This document shows, in pieces, positions 16,291 to 24,919 of a stretch of 53,815 nt of DNA. The stretch covers positions 1-53,815 of the forward strand of contig UQFG01000010.1 of NCBI GenBank assembly GCA_900540175.1. The letters are read 5' to 3'. Below the pieces are notes generated by a model, which worked only from the letters and a program-made list of their open reading frames with translations, was not told where the DNA came from and made no database searches. Position numbers and translations under genes: made by a program. Within the stretch, counting starts at the first letter, position 1; every line of letters starts with the position of its first letter. The stretch comes from an uncultured Mollicutes bacterium. GTDB taxonomy: Bacteria; Bacillota_I; Bacilli_A; Acholeplasmatales; Anaeroplasmataceae.

Positions 16291-17094
16291 TTACTTATTG
16301 AAAGGGCAGTAACTTATCTCAATTTGTTCGATAGCATAGCGATACCCGATACTTAAGTATAAATGGTTGGAAACCGGATTGGATTGATCCACAAACAGGT
16401 ACGGTATTTTTCCTTTTTTCAAGATGGTTTTGGTAAGATACGTCACTGTTTTTCTGGCCAATCCTTTTCCTCGTTCGCTAAAAACGGTAAAAACAGCGGA
16501 AATGGCACATAAATCGGATGTTTGGCGAACTCGTTTGGCAAGGGAAATAATCGTTCCCTGCTTTCTAATTACGGCAAAATCATGGATCTGAGAAAGTATC
16601 GTTTCATAATCCGGTGCATCGGTTTTCATTTCTTTAGAAGCCTCTTTCAAAAGTGAAAAAACGGCATCGACATCGTTTAAAGTCGCCTGCTCTACCATAT
16701 CCGTGTTGCAATCGGCGCAAACAGAACAAGTCATGATCGCCAACTGATGAGAAATTTGATGGTGACCGCCTACCCGTCGTTCATACTGTTTTAAAAATTC
16801 TTCTGTCAATTCTTTTTTTCCCAATACTCTTTGAAAACAAAGATTTTTCGCAATCAATCCTTCCGCCAACGAAGCACATAAATTCGGATCACCGAATAAC
16901 ACCATCGGATGGTGTAAGTAAGATAAAGCAACCAAAATGCGACTTCCTTCTTCTACTTTAACGGCAAATCCTTTCCTTGAATCGGTCAATCCTTTGGCAT
17001 TACTCTCAAAAAAAACCGTTTCCAACCGATTTTTTTTCAATAACATTTCATTGTCCTGCCAAAATGCTTCGCCGTTTTCATACACCAAAAACAT
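16291..17094 (-). CDS. GNAT-family acetyltransferase (FR47-like)
   Basis: A 267-residue protein. The C-terminal third is a GNAT fold: AISAVFTVFSERGKGLARKTVTYLTK (acetyl-CoA binding, family form R/Q-x-x-G-x-A) then VDQSNPVSNHLYLSIGYRYA (the closing N..Y...GF/Y motif). The N-terminal half is not clearly recognisable and contains a Cys-rich patch (MTCSVCADC). The start at ATG 17094 is set by AAGGTGG and an extended -10 (TGCTATAAT, 17124-17116); the longer frame to 17169 would begin upstream of that promoter. Substrate unknown. Confidence 0.8.
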   Translation of the reverse strand: MFLVYENGEAFWQDNEMLLKKNRLETVFFESNAKGLTDSRKGFAVKVEEGSRILVALSYLHHPMVLFGDPNLCASLAEGLIAKNLCFQRVLGKKELTEEFLKQYERRVGGHHQISHQLAIMTCSVCADCNTDMVEQATLNDVDAVFSLLKEASKEMKTDAPDYETILSQIHDFAVIRKQGTIISLAKRVRQTSDLCAISAVFTVFSERGKGLARKTVTYLTKTILKKGKIPYLFVDQSNPVSNHLYLSIGYRYAIEQIEISYCPFNK

Positions 17095-17170
17095 GCTATC
17101 CACCTTCTTTTTAACATTATAGCAAATCTTCTTTTTACTTTCCACTATTTTAAATGGAACATCGTTCAAA

Positions 17171-17203
17171 TAAAAAAACCGAAAATAATTTTTTCGGTTT
17201 TTA
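17171..17203 (-). terminator. htpG terminator
   Basis: AAAAACCGAAAA pairs with TTTTCGGTTTTT around a short A/T loop just after the htpG stop. Confidence 0.8.
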
Positions 17204-17208
17204 ATCGA

Positions 17209-19113
17209 TTATTCTACGGAGTGAATCATCAAATCACACAGACGATTGGAGAATTCTTTCGGGTCGGTCGGTAAAATGCCTTCCATCAACAATGCCTGCG
17301 TATACAGCAACTGTGCATATTTTTCCAAACTCGTCGGATCGGCGGCATACGCTTTTTCAATGGCTTGGAAAACGGCATGATTCGGATTGATTTCCAAAAT
17401 TCTTTCCGCTTTCATTTCTCTGTGGTTTTGAGCGGAAAGAACTTTTTCCATTTCAAACGATAACCCTTCGGCAGCAGAAAGACAGCACGGTGCTTCACTT
17501 AAGCGTTTGGAGAAAATAACATCTTTGCATTCCGGCAATACTTTTTTGATTTCTTCCAATAAATCTTTCTTTTCTTCTTTCAATTCGTCGATTTTTTTCG
17601 CATTTTCTTCATCGATCAAGTTCAAGTCACCTTGATTGATGGATTTAAATTTCAATCCTTCGTATTCATTTAAAACTTGTAACATAAATTCATCGACATC
17701 GTCGCTTAAAATCAAAACATCGTATCCTTTATTTTTGATCAAATCCATCTGCGGCAATTTATCAACGGCCTCTTTGGTTTTACCAACAGCATAATAAATT
17801 TCTTTTTGACCTTCCGGCATGGCTTCTTTATATTCCGCAAAAGAAATCCGTTTTCCCTGATTGAAACTTAGAAGAATGATCAAGTCTTTCAAAGAATCTT
17901 TCTTGGCACCGTAATTTTCATACAGTCCGTATTTTAAATTCACACCGTAATCATCAAAGAAAGATTCGTATTTTTCCCGATCGTTTTTCAACATTCTACC
18001 AAGTTCGGAAAGAATCTTCTTCTCGACGTTGGTAGCTATTTTTTTGATCGAACGATCTTCTTGCAGCATCTCTCTTGAAATATTGAGCGGCAGATCGGCA
18101 GAATCAACCAACCCTTTGACAAAACGCAAATATTCCGGAATCAAATCTTTGCATTTATCTAAAATAAAGACACCCTTGGTATATAATTGCAAGCCTCTTT
18201 CATTTTGATCGTTAAAATTGAATAACGGTTTTTTAGGAATGAACAGCAAGGCGCTATACGTCAACATCCCTTCCACATTCAAATGAATGGATGTGATCGG
18301 ATCTTGATAATCCATGAATTTGGATTTATAGAAATTGTTTAATTCTTCTTCGGTTACTTCACTTTTGTTTTTCTTCCAGATCGGCAACATGGAGTTGATG
18401 GTTTCCAATTCCAAATGCGTATGTTCTTCTTCATCTTCTTGGTCGTCTTTGGCATTTTCTTCTTTCGGATCGTATTTGGTTACCCAGGTTTTAATCGGGT
18501 AACGAACATAATCGGAATATTTCTTTACCAATTCTTTAATCCGGTATTCTTCTAAATAAGTATCGTAGTTTTCATCTTCGGTATTATCCCGTAATTCGAT
18601 TTCGATTTTCGTACCGTAATCTTCTTTTTCAATCGGTTCAACCGAATAAGACTCCAATCCTTCGGAAGTAAACAAATACGCCTCATCGTTTTCAAGCGAT
18701 TTCGTGTAAACATTGATTCGTTTGGCCACCATAAAGGCCGAATAAAATCCTACGCCAAACTGACCGATAATATCCACATCCGGTGTTTTTTCGTTTTCGA
18801 TCTTCTCTAAAAATTCCTTGCTTCCGCTTTTGGCAATCGTACCCAAATGCGAAACCAGTTCCTCTTTGGTCATTCCGATTCCGTTATCGCTGATCGAAAG
18901 AATTCGTTTTTCCCGATCGGCTTCGATCAAAATTTCATAATGATCACAAGCCTTCGCACTATCGGTCAAAGCCACATAATGGCGTTTATCGATCGCATCG
19001 CTGGCATTGGAAATCAATTCTCTTAAAAATATTTCTTTATGCGTATAGATAGAATTGATCATCATATCCAATAAACGTTTTGTTTCGGTTTTAAACTTTT
19101 TTGTTTCTTTCAT
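17209..19113 (-). CDS. htpG: Molecular chaperone HtpG (Hsp90)
   Basis: A 634-residue Hsp90. The GHKL ATPase domain shows ELISNASDAIDK (with the Mg2+-binding Asn), ISDNGIGMTKEEL and GQFGVGFYSAFMVA. The middle domain follows, then the dimerisation end. It lacks the eukaryotic MEEVD tail, and a charged stretch KEENAKDDQEDEEEH replaces the usual short linker. The start is ATG 19113 after GGAGG; an in-frame ATG six codons upstream would put that ribosome site inside the gene. Its consensus promoter overlaps a CIRCE-like inverted repeat, suggesting heat-shock control. Confidence 0.96.
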   Translation of the reverse strand: MKETKKFKTETKRLLDMMINSIYTHKEIFLRELISNASDAIDKRHYVALTDSAKACDHYEILIEADREKRILSISDNGIGMTKEELVSHLGTIAKSGSKEFLEKIENEKTPDVDIIGQFGVGFYSAFMVAKRINVYTKSLENDEAYLFTSEGLESYSVEPIEKEDYGTKIEIELRDNTEDENYDTYLEEYRIKELVKKYSDYVRYPIKTWVTKYDPKEENAKDDQEDEEEHTHLELETINSMLPIWKKNKSEVTEEELNNFYKSKFMDYQDPITSIHLNVEGMLTYSALLFIPKKPLFNFNDQNERGLQLYTKGVFILDKCKDLIPEYLRFVKGLVDSADLPLNISREMLQEDRSIKKIATNVEKKILSELGRMLKNDREKYESFFDDYGVNLKYGLYENYGAKKDSLKDLIILLSFNQGKRISFAEYKEAMPEGQKEIYYAVGKTKEAVDKLPQMDLIKNKGYDVLILSDDVDEFMLQVLNEYEGLKFKSINQGDLNLIDEENAKKIDELKEEKKDLLEEIKKVLPECKDVIFSKRLSEAPCCLSAAEGLSFEMEKVLSAQNHREMKAERILEINPNHAVFQAIEKAYAADPTSLEKYAQLLYTQALLMEGILPTDPKEFSNRLCDLMIHSVE

Positions 19114-19142
19114 AAAAATCCTCCATTTCAATTACATTCTCT

Positions 19143-19189
19143 ATTATAGTCTTATTTTTTGGCACTGTCAATATAACTTTGCCAAAAAA
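19143..19189 (-). promoter_or_regulatory. htpG promoter overlapped by a degenerate CIRCE-like inverted repeat
   Basis: The minus-strand promoter is TTGACA (19171-19166), 17 bases, TATAAT (19148-19143). Over its -35 lies TTGGCACTG-N9-CTTTGCCAA (19159-19185). This has the exact 9-9-9 geometry of the HrcA operator CIRCE (TTAGCACTC-N9-GAGTGCTAA) but only partial base agreement. The arms extend to TTTTTTGGCA and TGCCAAAAAA. Promoter certain, operator identity tentative. Confidence 0.6.
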
Positions 19190-19244
19190 ATATTTTTTGT
19201 AGCAAACAAACGGAAATCAAGTATAATGAAAGCAGGTGATAACT

Positions 19245-19898
19245 ATGTTGGAAAGTTTTAAAATCAATTGTCTGCCGCTTGGAAGAAGTTTACGCGTTAC
19301 GGTTTTTCTGCCGAAAGATTACAACAATACTTCCCGTTACTATTCGACGATTTATTTTCTCGACGGCCAAAATGTTTTTCATAAAGAAACTTCCGATAAC
19401 GGACAATCGTTTTTATTGGAAGAAACACTGATGGATTTATCCAAAGAAGATAAAGATGTCTTAGTGATCGCCATCGACGGTGCGGTTGACTTGAAAAAAC
19501 GACAGGAAGAATATCAACAGACGATTTTAGCCGATTTTATCGATGAAAAACTTCATCCTTTTTTAAAACAACGCTACCGAATGAATGCCTATTGTTATTG
19601 TGTCGGTTGTGCCAACGCCGCGTTAAACGCCCTTTATCTTTCTTTTAAAGAATCCTTCAAAGGCTGTATTCTTTTTGCGCCGGAAGGTAACTTCGAATCG
19701 ATCGTTTTTCCGACGGAACCGAAATTGTATTACTTCTATACCGGCGAAAACGAGGCGAACGGAATTTGTTTGCAAAATATCCGTTTGTTACAAGAAAAAA
19801 ACAAAAATGTCCATATTTTAATCGATCAAAACGAAATTCATACAGAAACGGCTTGGAAAAGTAAACTGATGGATGCGTTTTCATACTTAATTTTATAA
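19245..19898 (+). CDS. Esterase-fold (PF00756-like) protein lacking the nucleophile serine
   Basis: A 217-residue alpha/beta-hydrolase-fold protein related to esterase D / enterochelin esterase. It has IYFLDGQNVF near the N-terminus, VLVIAIDGA, and a final NEIHTETAW that would hold the catalytic His (H199). At the nucleophile elbow the family form G-x-S-x-G-G-L-x-A-L-Y reads GCANAALNALYL (121-132), so the serine position is A123 and both following glycines are Ala. It is therefore probably not a serine hydrolase. The start is ATG 19245 after AGGTGAT. It faces htpG across a shared control region. Confidence 0.75.
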   Translation: MLESFKINCLPLGRSLRVTVFLPKDYNNTSRYYSTIYFLDGQNVFHKETSDNGQSFLLEETLMDLSKEDKDVLVIAIDGAVDLKKRQEEYQQTILADFIDEKLHPFLKQRYRMNAYCYCVGCANAALNALYLSFKESFKGCILFAPEGNFESIVFPTEPKLYYFYTGENEANGICLQNIRLLQEKNKNVHILIDQNEIHTETAWKSKLMDAFSYLIL

Positions 19899-19969
19899 AT
19901 TGGTAAATATTGACAGCCCACCCCCTGGGTTTTTTCTTTATAATGAAGGTGTACCAAGGAGGTGAACAA

Positions 19970-20926
19970 ATGAAAAAGATCATTTTAATCATGATCATGG
20001 CCTTTACCGTAGTCGGTTTATTTAAAACCAATGCCGATGCGGCCCAAAAAGGATCGATGGCCGGAATCGTCCAAACATCGGGTTCCAATCTGAATGTCCG
20101 TTCCAAAGCCTCGACTTCTTCTACGATTGTCGCTAAAGCACCGAATCAATCTTACCTGATGGTGATTGAAAGTTCCGGTGATTTCTATTATACGGAATAC
20201 CAGGAAAATAAATTCGGTTACGTTCATAAAGACTATGTTCAGATCGTATCTTCCAATACCAAACAGGTTGCATCGGAAGGGATGAATCTGAATGTAAGAA
20301 AAGGACCGTCTACTGATTATACAATCACCGAAAAAATTGCGGATAAAGACTATGTTGTTGAATTAAGCCGTTCCGGCTCTTGGAGCAAAGTCCTGTTTGA
20401 AGGAAATAAGACCGGATATGTACACAACGATTATTTGAAAAGTCTTTATGCGTACCCGGCAATCGCTTTAAATGTCGTAAGCTACAAGCAATACGATTCC
20501 AGATGGGCATCGGTAACCATCGGAAAATACGGTCAAACCATGCAGCAAATCGGTTGTTTGACAACGGATATGGCTATGATTGAAAGTTATCGTACCGGTA
20601 AAACCATCACACCGCTTGATATGAGAAACTCCTCTACTTATACTGCCTCAGGTGATATGTACTGGCCGAGCAACTATGCTTTCTCCTTTTCCAGCAACTA
20701 TCTGGCAACCTCCTACAACTTATTAAAACAAGGCAAACCGGTTTTAATCGGACTGAAAAAAGCCAACGGTTCTCAGCACTGGGTTACCATTACAGGTTAT
20801 GTAGGTTCCAATTCTTTATCGGCAGCGAACTTTACAATCAATGATCCGGGTTCTTCCAGCAAGACTAGATTAAGCCAAGTCCTTGCCGAATACCCTAACT
20901 TTTATAAGATCGCTTACTATCTGTAA
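19970..20926 (+). CDS. Secreted SH3b-SH3b-C39-like peptidase
   Basis: A 318-residue exported protein. A signal peptide (1-24, cleavage after NADA) is followed by two bacterial SH3 domains (about 30-95 and 98-158, each with LNVRSKAST- or LNVRKGPST-type starts) and a peptidase C39-like domain with C196 (QQIGCLTTDMAM), H270 (SQHWVTITGY) and D292 (INDPGS). SH3b domains usually bind peptidoglycan stems, so it may act on cell-wall peptides (inference). The start is fixed by AAGGAGGTG; TATAAT at 19939-19944 is the likely -10, and the nearby TTGACA (19910) is 23 bases away, too far for a standard pair. Confidence 0.88.
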   Translation: MKKIILIMIMAFTVVGLFKTNADAAQKGSMAGIVQTSGSNLNVRSKASTSSTIVAKAPNQSYLMVIESSGDFYYTEYQENKFGYVHKDYVQIVSSNTKQVASEGMNLNVRKGPSTDYTITEKIADKDYVVELSRSGSWSKVLFEGNKTGYVHNDYLKSLYAYPAIALNVVSYKQYDSRWASVTIGKYGQTMQQIGCLTTDMAMIESYRTGKTITPLDMRNSSTYTASGDMYWPSNYAFSFSSNYLATSYNLLKQGKPVLIGLKKANGSQHWVTITGYVGSNSLSAANFTINDPGSSSKTRLSQVLAEYPNFYKIAYYL

Positions 20927-20937
20927 GTGAAAAGTGA

Positions 20938-20974
20938 AAAAAATCTCTAAAACAATCGGTTTTAGAGATTTTTA
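20938..20974. terminator. Bidirectional terminator between the C39 gene and murD
   Basis: AAAATCTCTAAAAC (20940-20953) and GTTTTAGAGATTTTT (20959-20973) pair around AATCG; A- and T-runs on both sides serve both convergent genes. Confidence 0.88.
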
Positions 20975-22204
20975 TTTTGAAGAAACGTATTTTTGAAATA
21001 GCGTATTAAAATATTTTCCTCTGGCCATATAGTTTTCGAATTGGTCAAAAGACGCAAACATCGGCGAGTATAAAACCACTTCGTTTTGGCGTTCTTTCAG
21101 TGCCTGACAAAACGCTTCTTCAACGGTTTGAAAAACACAACACTCTTTATCGTGTTTGCGCATATACTGATAGATTTTATCCTTGGTTTGACCGTAAGCG
21201 TAAACTTTTTTGATTTTGTATAAATGATCGTTTAGACTTTCCAAATTTTCTTTTCGATCATACCCACCGCAAATCAAAAAAACCGACTGAAAACATTCAA
21301 TGGCCGCAATCGTCGAATAAGGATTCGTACTTTTGGCATCGTTGTAAATATAAGGATTCATCGGCATCATTCGATAATCGATCGGTTCAAACGATTTTAA
21401 TTGCTTGCGGATCATAGACGGTTTGATTTTGGCAAACAACGACACAACACCGATTGCTGCCAGCAAGTCTTCAATCAAATGTTTCTTGCCCTTAAACGGT
21501 TCTGTCAATTTGAATATCCGTTTATTTTCGTAGTAGATGACATCTTGATGCAAACAACATTTGGCATGGGATTTATCGGCGGAAAAACTGCTTTTTTTGG
21601 CCTCCGTATGTCGAATAATTGTCTGAATGTGCGGATCGTCGTCACAATACACAACACAGTGCTGTGGCGTTTGATGAATACAGATATTCGATTTGCTGCC
21701 TATATAATCGGCAAACGTCGCATGGTGATCCAAATGACACGGATGAATATTTAATAAAACACTGATATTCAAGTCGATTTGAGCACATTCCAATTGGAAA
21801 GAAGACAATTCCACGACATAAATTTGAGCGTTTGGATGTTCGACAACGGCTTTTCCGATGCTGTATCCGATATTCCCGCAAGCAACCGCATCATAACCGG
21901 ATTTCAGCAAATGGCAAATCAAACTGACTGTTGTTGTCTTTCCGTTGCTTCCCGTAACGCCGATATAAAAGCCGGGGTGCAACAACATCGCCACTTCGAT
22001 ATCGCTTAAAATCCGAATTCCTTTTTTGATAAAACCTTGTATGATTCGATCCGATAGCGGAATCCCCGGTGCTTTAATCACATACGTATAGTCGAAATGT
22101 GCGACTTCTTCCGGATTCAAATAATCGAATTCCAGTTCTTTTTGTTCCAGCAACAACACCATGCCGTCATTAGCAATTCCTTTTCCAAGAACGAGTATTT
22201 TCAT
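20972..22204 (-). CDS. murD: UDP-N-acetylmuramoyl-alanine--D-glutamate ligase
   Basis: A 410-residue Mur ligase that adds D-glutamate to UDP-MurNAc-L-Ala. The N-terminal Rossmann-like domain begins KILVLGKGIANDG. The ATP loop is GVTGSNGKTTT (82-92). The central motifs VVELSSFQLE and NIHPCHLDHH follow. The C-terminal domain shows YDRKENLESL. It is a little shorter than typical MurD (440-450 residues). It stands alone instead of in a division-wall cluster. The start is ATG 22204, with a G-rich ribosome site (GGGTGA) close to it. Confidence 0.92.
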   Translation of the reverse strand: MKILVLGKGIANDGMVLLLEQKELEFDYLNPEEVAHFDYTYVIKAPGIPLSDRIIQGFIKKGIRILSDIEVAMLLHPGFYIGVTGSNGKTTTVSLICHLLKSGYDAVACGNIGYSIGKAVVEHPNAQIYVVELSSFQLECAQIDLNISVLLNIHPCHLDHHATFADYIGSKSNICIHQTPQHCVVYCDDDPHIQTIIRHTEAKKSSFSADKSHAKCCLHQDVIYYENKRIFKLTEPFKGKKHLIEDLLAAIGVVSLFAKIKPSMIRKQLKSFEPIDYRMMPMNPYIYNDAKSTNPYSTIAAIECFQSVFLICGGYDRKENLESLNDHLYKIKKVYAYGQTKDKIYQYMRKHDKECCVFQTVEEAFCQALKERQNEVVLYSPMFASFDQFENYMARGKYFNTLFQKYVSSK

Positions 22205-22258
22205 GTCACCCACACTCCTATGGTATTAGGATATGGAAGGAACAATCATTTTATAACT

Positions 22259-22288
22259 AAAAAAAAGAGTCCTTGTGAACTCTCTTTA
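22259..22288 (-). terminator. cotE terminator
   Basis: AGAGT and ACTCT arms (minus strand AGAGTTCACAAGGACTCT) are followed by a run of seven T's, just after the cotE stop. Confidence 0.7.
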
Positions 22289-22801
22289 TTTATCCGTTAA
22301 AAAATCTTCATTTACTTCAATATCTAAATCATCAATATCTTCTTCGTCCGATACGACCGGGATAAACACCGTGACTTGCATTTTGGTTTCACCGATAATT
22401 TCCGCCATGATTTCCATATCGATATCTAATTTGATTTCATCATCGATAATCTTAGCATTGGTGACTGTCGGATGTTTTAATATCCTCGCCAAAACATCAT
22501 CGCTATTTTTCATGTATTCTGTTACGATACTTTTGACTTTGATATCTTTATGATAGGCTACCTTTTCTCGTAATACATCTGTTTTAGTATTTTCTTCCGT
22601 AGAATACCAAATATTAACTTCGAATTCGCCATCTATATCAACAAGGTTGTCATTGCGAACAGCTTCAAATTCATGATTAATAATCCAGCATCCTAATACT
22701 GAATAGGGATGTGCCGTGGTTTGGATATTATGTGTAATGTGCATGGCTTTTTTACCTTTTGCTACTACCGCTTTCGTGACTATTTCACGGACTTCATTCA
22801 T
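22286..22801 (-). CDS. cotE: Outer spore coat morphogenetic protein CotE
   Basis: A 171-residue protein that matches CotE along its length: MNEVREIVTKAVVAKGKK at the start, then TTAHPYSVLGCWIINHEFEA, FEVNIWYSTEENTKTDV, and MAEIIGETKMQV. It ends in the acidic tail typical of the family (DEEDIDDLDIEVNEDF). CotE organises assembly of the outer spore coat around the forespore. The start is ATG 22801 after GGGAGG. Upstream lies a sigma-K-like promoter. With the CotD-like gene at 25513 it is direct evidence for endospore formation. Single-gene unit. Confidence 0.93.
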   Translation of the reverse strand: MNEVREIVTKAVVAKGKKAMHITHNIQTTAHPYSVLGCWIINHEFEAVRNDNLVDIDGEFEVNIWYSTEENTKTDVLREKVAYHKDIKVKSIVTEYMKNSDDVLARILKHPTVTNAKIIDDEIKLDIDMEIMAEIIGETKMQVTVFIPVVSDEEDIDDLDIEVNEDFLTDK

Positions 22802-22821
22802 TATACATACCTCCCTAGTTA

Positions 22822-22849
22822 TAATATATGTAATGCTTTTCATTTAAGT
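22822..22849 (-). promoter_or_regulatory. sigma-K-like (sporulation) promoter of cotE
   Basis: Minus strand: AC (22849-22848), 17 bases, CATATATTA (22830-22822). The Bacillus sigma-K pattern is AC, 16-17 bases, CATANNNTA. The same nine bases precede the cotD-like gene. Confidence 0.6.
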
Positions 22850-22885
22850 GCCTTTTAATTGAATGCATCCGCTTCATTATTTTTT

Positions 22886-22914
22886 TTGTTTTAAGAGCGC
22901 AAATATGGTATAAT
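22886..22914 (+). promoter_or_regulatory. Promoter of the 22951 gene
   Basis: TTGTTT (22886-22891), 17 bases, TATAAT (22909-22914), with TGG just before it as an extended -10. AAGGAG precedes ATG 22951. Confidence 0.65.
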
Positions 22915-22950
22915 ACTAGTAACGTCTTTGAATCAAAAAAGGAGTAGATT

Positions 22951-23817
22951 ATGAATTTTATTTCTCTTGCAGTATCGGTCTTTATCAGCAATTATATATT
23001 TATAATGATCATTCGCTTGCTGCCGATCCGCAGAAAAAGGTTGTGGCAAGGCATTTTAATTACCTTGGGCGATTTAGCGATGATGGTCACTTATGCAACC
23101 ATTTTAATCGATTCGCTGCAACCGCCCGTTTCCATCGATAATTTATTATTTGGATTGGGAAGTATTTTGGGAATCTTTTTAGGTTATGCGGCGGCGATGA
23201 TGCTCGTTTTAGATGGCGTCACGCTTTTCAGATCCAAACGATACCGGGAATTTGAACGCGCGGTAAAACAAAAAGATGGTCCTTCCGTTTCCAAAAAGAT
23301 CTTAGGTACTTTGATGCTTGTGGTGTCCGCTATCTTACTAGGGTATGCGATCGTTGTTCTATGCCATTATTCTTCGGCTGTTTTAATTCCTTTAATCGGA
23401 GCCATGATCGGATTTGCTTTAACTTTGTCTGTTTCCATCTATTTTTTCATCAGTGCCAAACCGCTCAAATCCTCGCTAAAGGCCGGGGCCGTATGGTTGT
23501 TGATTCAATATCCCAGCCAAACCGAACTTTACGAACAAAGCCTAGATGGTCCGACAACCGAAAAAAATGCATTAGCACCGCTTTTTGAAACTTATCTGCC
23601 GGATGATTACGGCTTTATTATTACCCCACATAAGAAGTATCATATCATCGGAATCAAAATGAGACAACCCAATCCGCTTTTACTAGAAAAACTATCCGTA
23701 ACTCCGGTGGACTTAACACCATATCAAGAAGTTTTAACTTATTTTAAAAAATACGAAAGACATAAAATTTATTTGGATGAAAACAATCAAATCACAAAAG
23801 TGGTTTCGATTAAATAG
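22951..23817 (+). CDS. Polytopic membrane protein, unknown
   Basis: A 288-residue protein with about five or six hydrophobic segments (3-22, 34-55, 64-90, 116-135, 138-166) and a soluble C-terminal domain of about 115 residues beginning near [15 protein letters not shown]. That tail has a mixed strand/helix character ([21 protein letters not shown]) and may be a cytosolic sensor or assembly part. No family recognised. Five bases separate its stop from the yidD start, so the two are co-transcribed; a role at the membrane-insertion machinery is possible but only suggested by position. Confidence 0.75.
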   Translation: MNFISLAVSVFISNYIFIMIIRLLPIRRKRLWQGILITLGDLAMMVTYATILIDSLQPPVSIDNLLFGLGSILGIFLGYAAAMMLVLDGVTLFRSKRYREFERAVKQKDGPSVSKKILGTLMLVVSAILLGYAIVVLCHYSSAVLIPLIGAMIGFALTLSVSIYFFISAKPLKSSLKAGAVWLLIQYPSQTELYEQSLDGPTTEKNALAPLFETYLPDDYGFIITPHKKYHIIGIKMRQPNPLLLEKLSVTPVDLTPYQEVLTYFKKYERHKIYLDENNQITKVVSIK

Positions 23818-23822
23818 CAACC

Positions 23823-24137
23823 ATGAAAAATAAAGGTTTAATCAAATTAATCGATTTTTATCAGAAAGGCATATCCCCCAATCAACCACCTCGGTGTCGT
23901 TTCACACCCACTTGCAGTCAATATGCCAAAGAGTGTTACCAAAAGTTCGGATTTTTAAAAGCTTCTTATTTGACAACCAAACGTTTATTGCGCTGTAATC
24001 CCTTATTTAAAGGCGGATATGATCCTGTTCCTTTGACCAAAGAAGAAAAAAAAGCCTTGGAAGAAGAAAAACAAACTTCCAGTAAAGCCGATCCTACAAA
24101 TGAATCTGAAACCAAACCTCAATCAATGACAGATTGA
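23823..24137 (+). CDS. yidD: Membrane protein insertion efficiency factor YidD
   Basis: A 104-residue YidD. The conserved core is intact: [27 protein letters not shown], with three Cys, then [21 protein letters not shown]. YidD assists YidC-dependent insertion of membrane proteins. The last 30 or so residues are a charged, low-complexity tail ([16 protein letters not shown]) not required by the family. No rnpA, yidC or rpmH lies alongside, unlike in many genomes. The ATG follows the upstream stop by five bases and has no obvious ribosome site of its own, so coupling to the upstream gene is likely. Confidence 0.93.
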   Translation: MKNKGLIKLIDFYQKGISPNQPPRCRFTPTCSQYAKECYQKFGFLKASYLTTKRLLRCNPLFKGGYDPVPLTKEEKKALEEEKQTSSKADPTNESETKPQSMTD

Positions 24138-24145
24138 GGTTTTTG
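24114..24145 (+). terminator. yidD terminator
   Basis: AAACCTCAATC (24114-24124) pairs with GATTGAGGTTT (24132-24142), then T's. The TGA stop (24135-24137) lies in the 3' arm. Confidence 0.85.
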
Positions 24146-24162
24146 TATATCGGGTTGGATTT

Positions 24163-24197
24163 AAAAAAAAGGGGCACCACCGTATCGGTGATGCCTC
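24163..24197 (-). terminator. Terminator of the dfx-rubrerythrin unit
   Basis: GGCATCACC and GGTGGTGCC pair around GATAC on the minus strand, followed by eight T's (24170-24163). Confidence 0.85.
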
Positions 24198-24222
24198 TGC
24201 TTCTTTTTTAACAATGATAGAA

Positions 24223-24873
24223 TTAATAGTTTTCTTTCCGTACTTCAAAGAAACTTTGCGGATGAGCACAAACAGGACATACATCCGGTGCTTTGGTGCC
24301 TACGACAATATGACCGCAATTCCGGCATTCCCAAACGGTAAGACCGGCTTTTTCGAATACTTCTTTGGCTTCCACATTATGTAATAAAGCCCGATATCTT
24401 TCTTCATGGGATTTTTCAATTGCCGCAACTCCTCTGAATTTTTCGGCCAATTCCGGAAAACCTTCTTCCTCTGCTTCCTGAGCCATCCGATCGTACATAT
24501 CGGTCCATTCGTAGTTTTCGCCTTCGGCAGCATGAAGTAAATTCGTTGCCGTATCACCTAGTTCACCTAATTCTTTAAACCATAATTTGGCATGTTCTTT
24601 TTCATTGTCGGCTGTTTGTAAAAACAAAGCGGCAATCTGTTCGAATCCGGCTTTTTTCGCTACTGAGGCAAAATAAGTGTACTTATTTCTGGCTTGTGAT
24701 TCACCTGCAAAAGCCTCCCATAAATTCTTTTCCGTTTTTGTTCCGGCATAAGGATTTTTCGTTTCTTTTACTTCCTCAAAAGCCGAAGCCGGTTGTTTGC
24801 AAACCGGACATTTTTCCGGAGCCGTTTCTCCTTCATGTACATAGCCGCAAACTTTGCATTTCCATTTTTTCAT
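24223..24873 (-). CDS. Rubrerythrin with rubredoxin domains at both ends
   Basis: A 216-residue peroxide-reducing di-iron protein. It has an N-terminal rubredoxin-like centre (C6, C9, C22, C25) and a central ferritin-like four-helix domain with E-x-x-R/H di-iron motifs ([54 protein letters not shown]). A second rubredoxin-like centre closes the protein (C183, C186, C199, C202). Classical rubrerythrin has only the C-terminal centre and reverse rubrerythrin only the N-terminal one. It lies 46 bases downstream of desulfoferrodoxin, so superoxide is reduced to peroxide and then peroxide to water within one transcript (inference). Confidence 0.93.
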   Translation of the reverse strand: MKKWKCKVCGYVHEGETAPEKCPVCKQPASAFEEVKETKNPYAGTKTEKNLWEAFAGESQARNKYTYFASVAKKAGFEQIAALFLQTADNEKEHAKLWFKELGELGDTATNLLHAAEGENYEWTDMYDRMAQEAEEEGFPELAEKFRGVAAIEKSHEERYRALLHNVEAKEVFEKAGLTVWECRNCGHIVVGTKAPDVCPVCAHPQSFFEVRKENY

Positions 24874-24919
24874 TTTCTTCTTCTCCTATTCTTTTTTTAA
24901 AAACTGTTTTTAAACAGTA

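Noticed and set aside
19910..19969. Longer N-terminus for the SH3/C39 protein
   Set aside because: It would place the AAGGAGGTG ribosome site inside the gene and bury the signal peptide 20 residues from the start.
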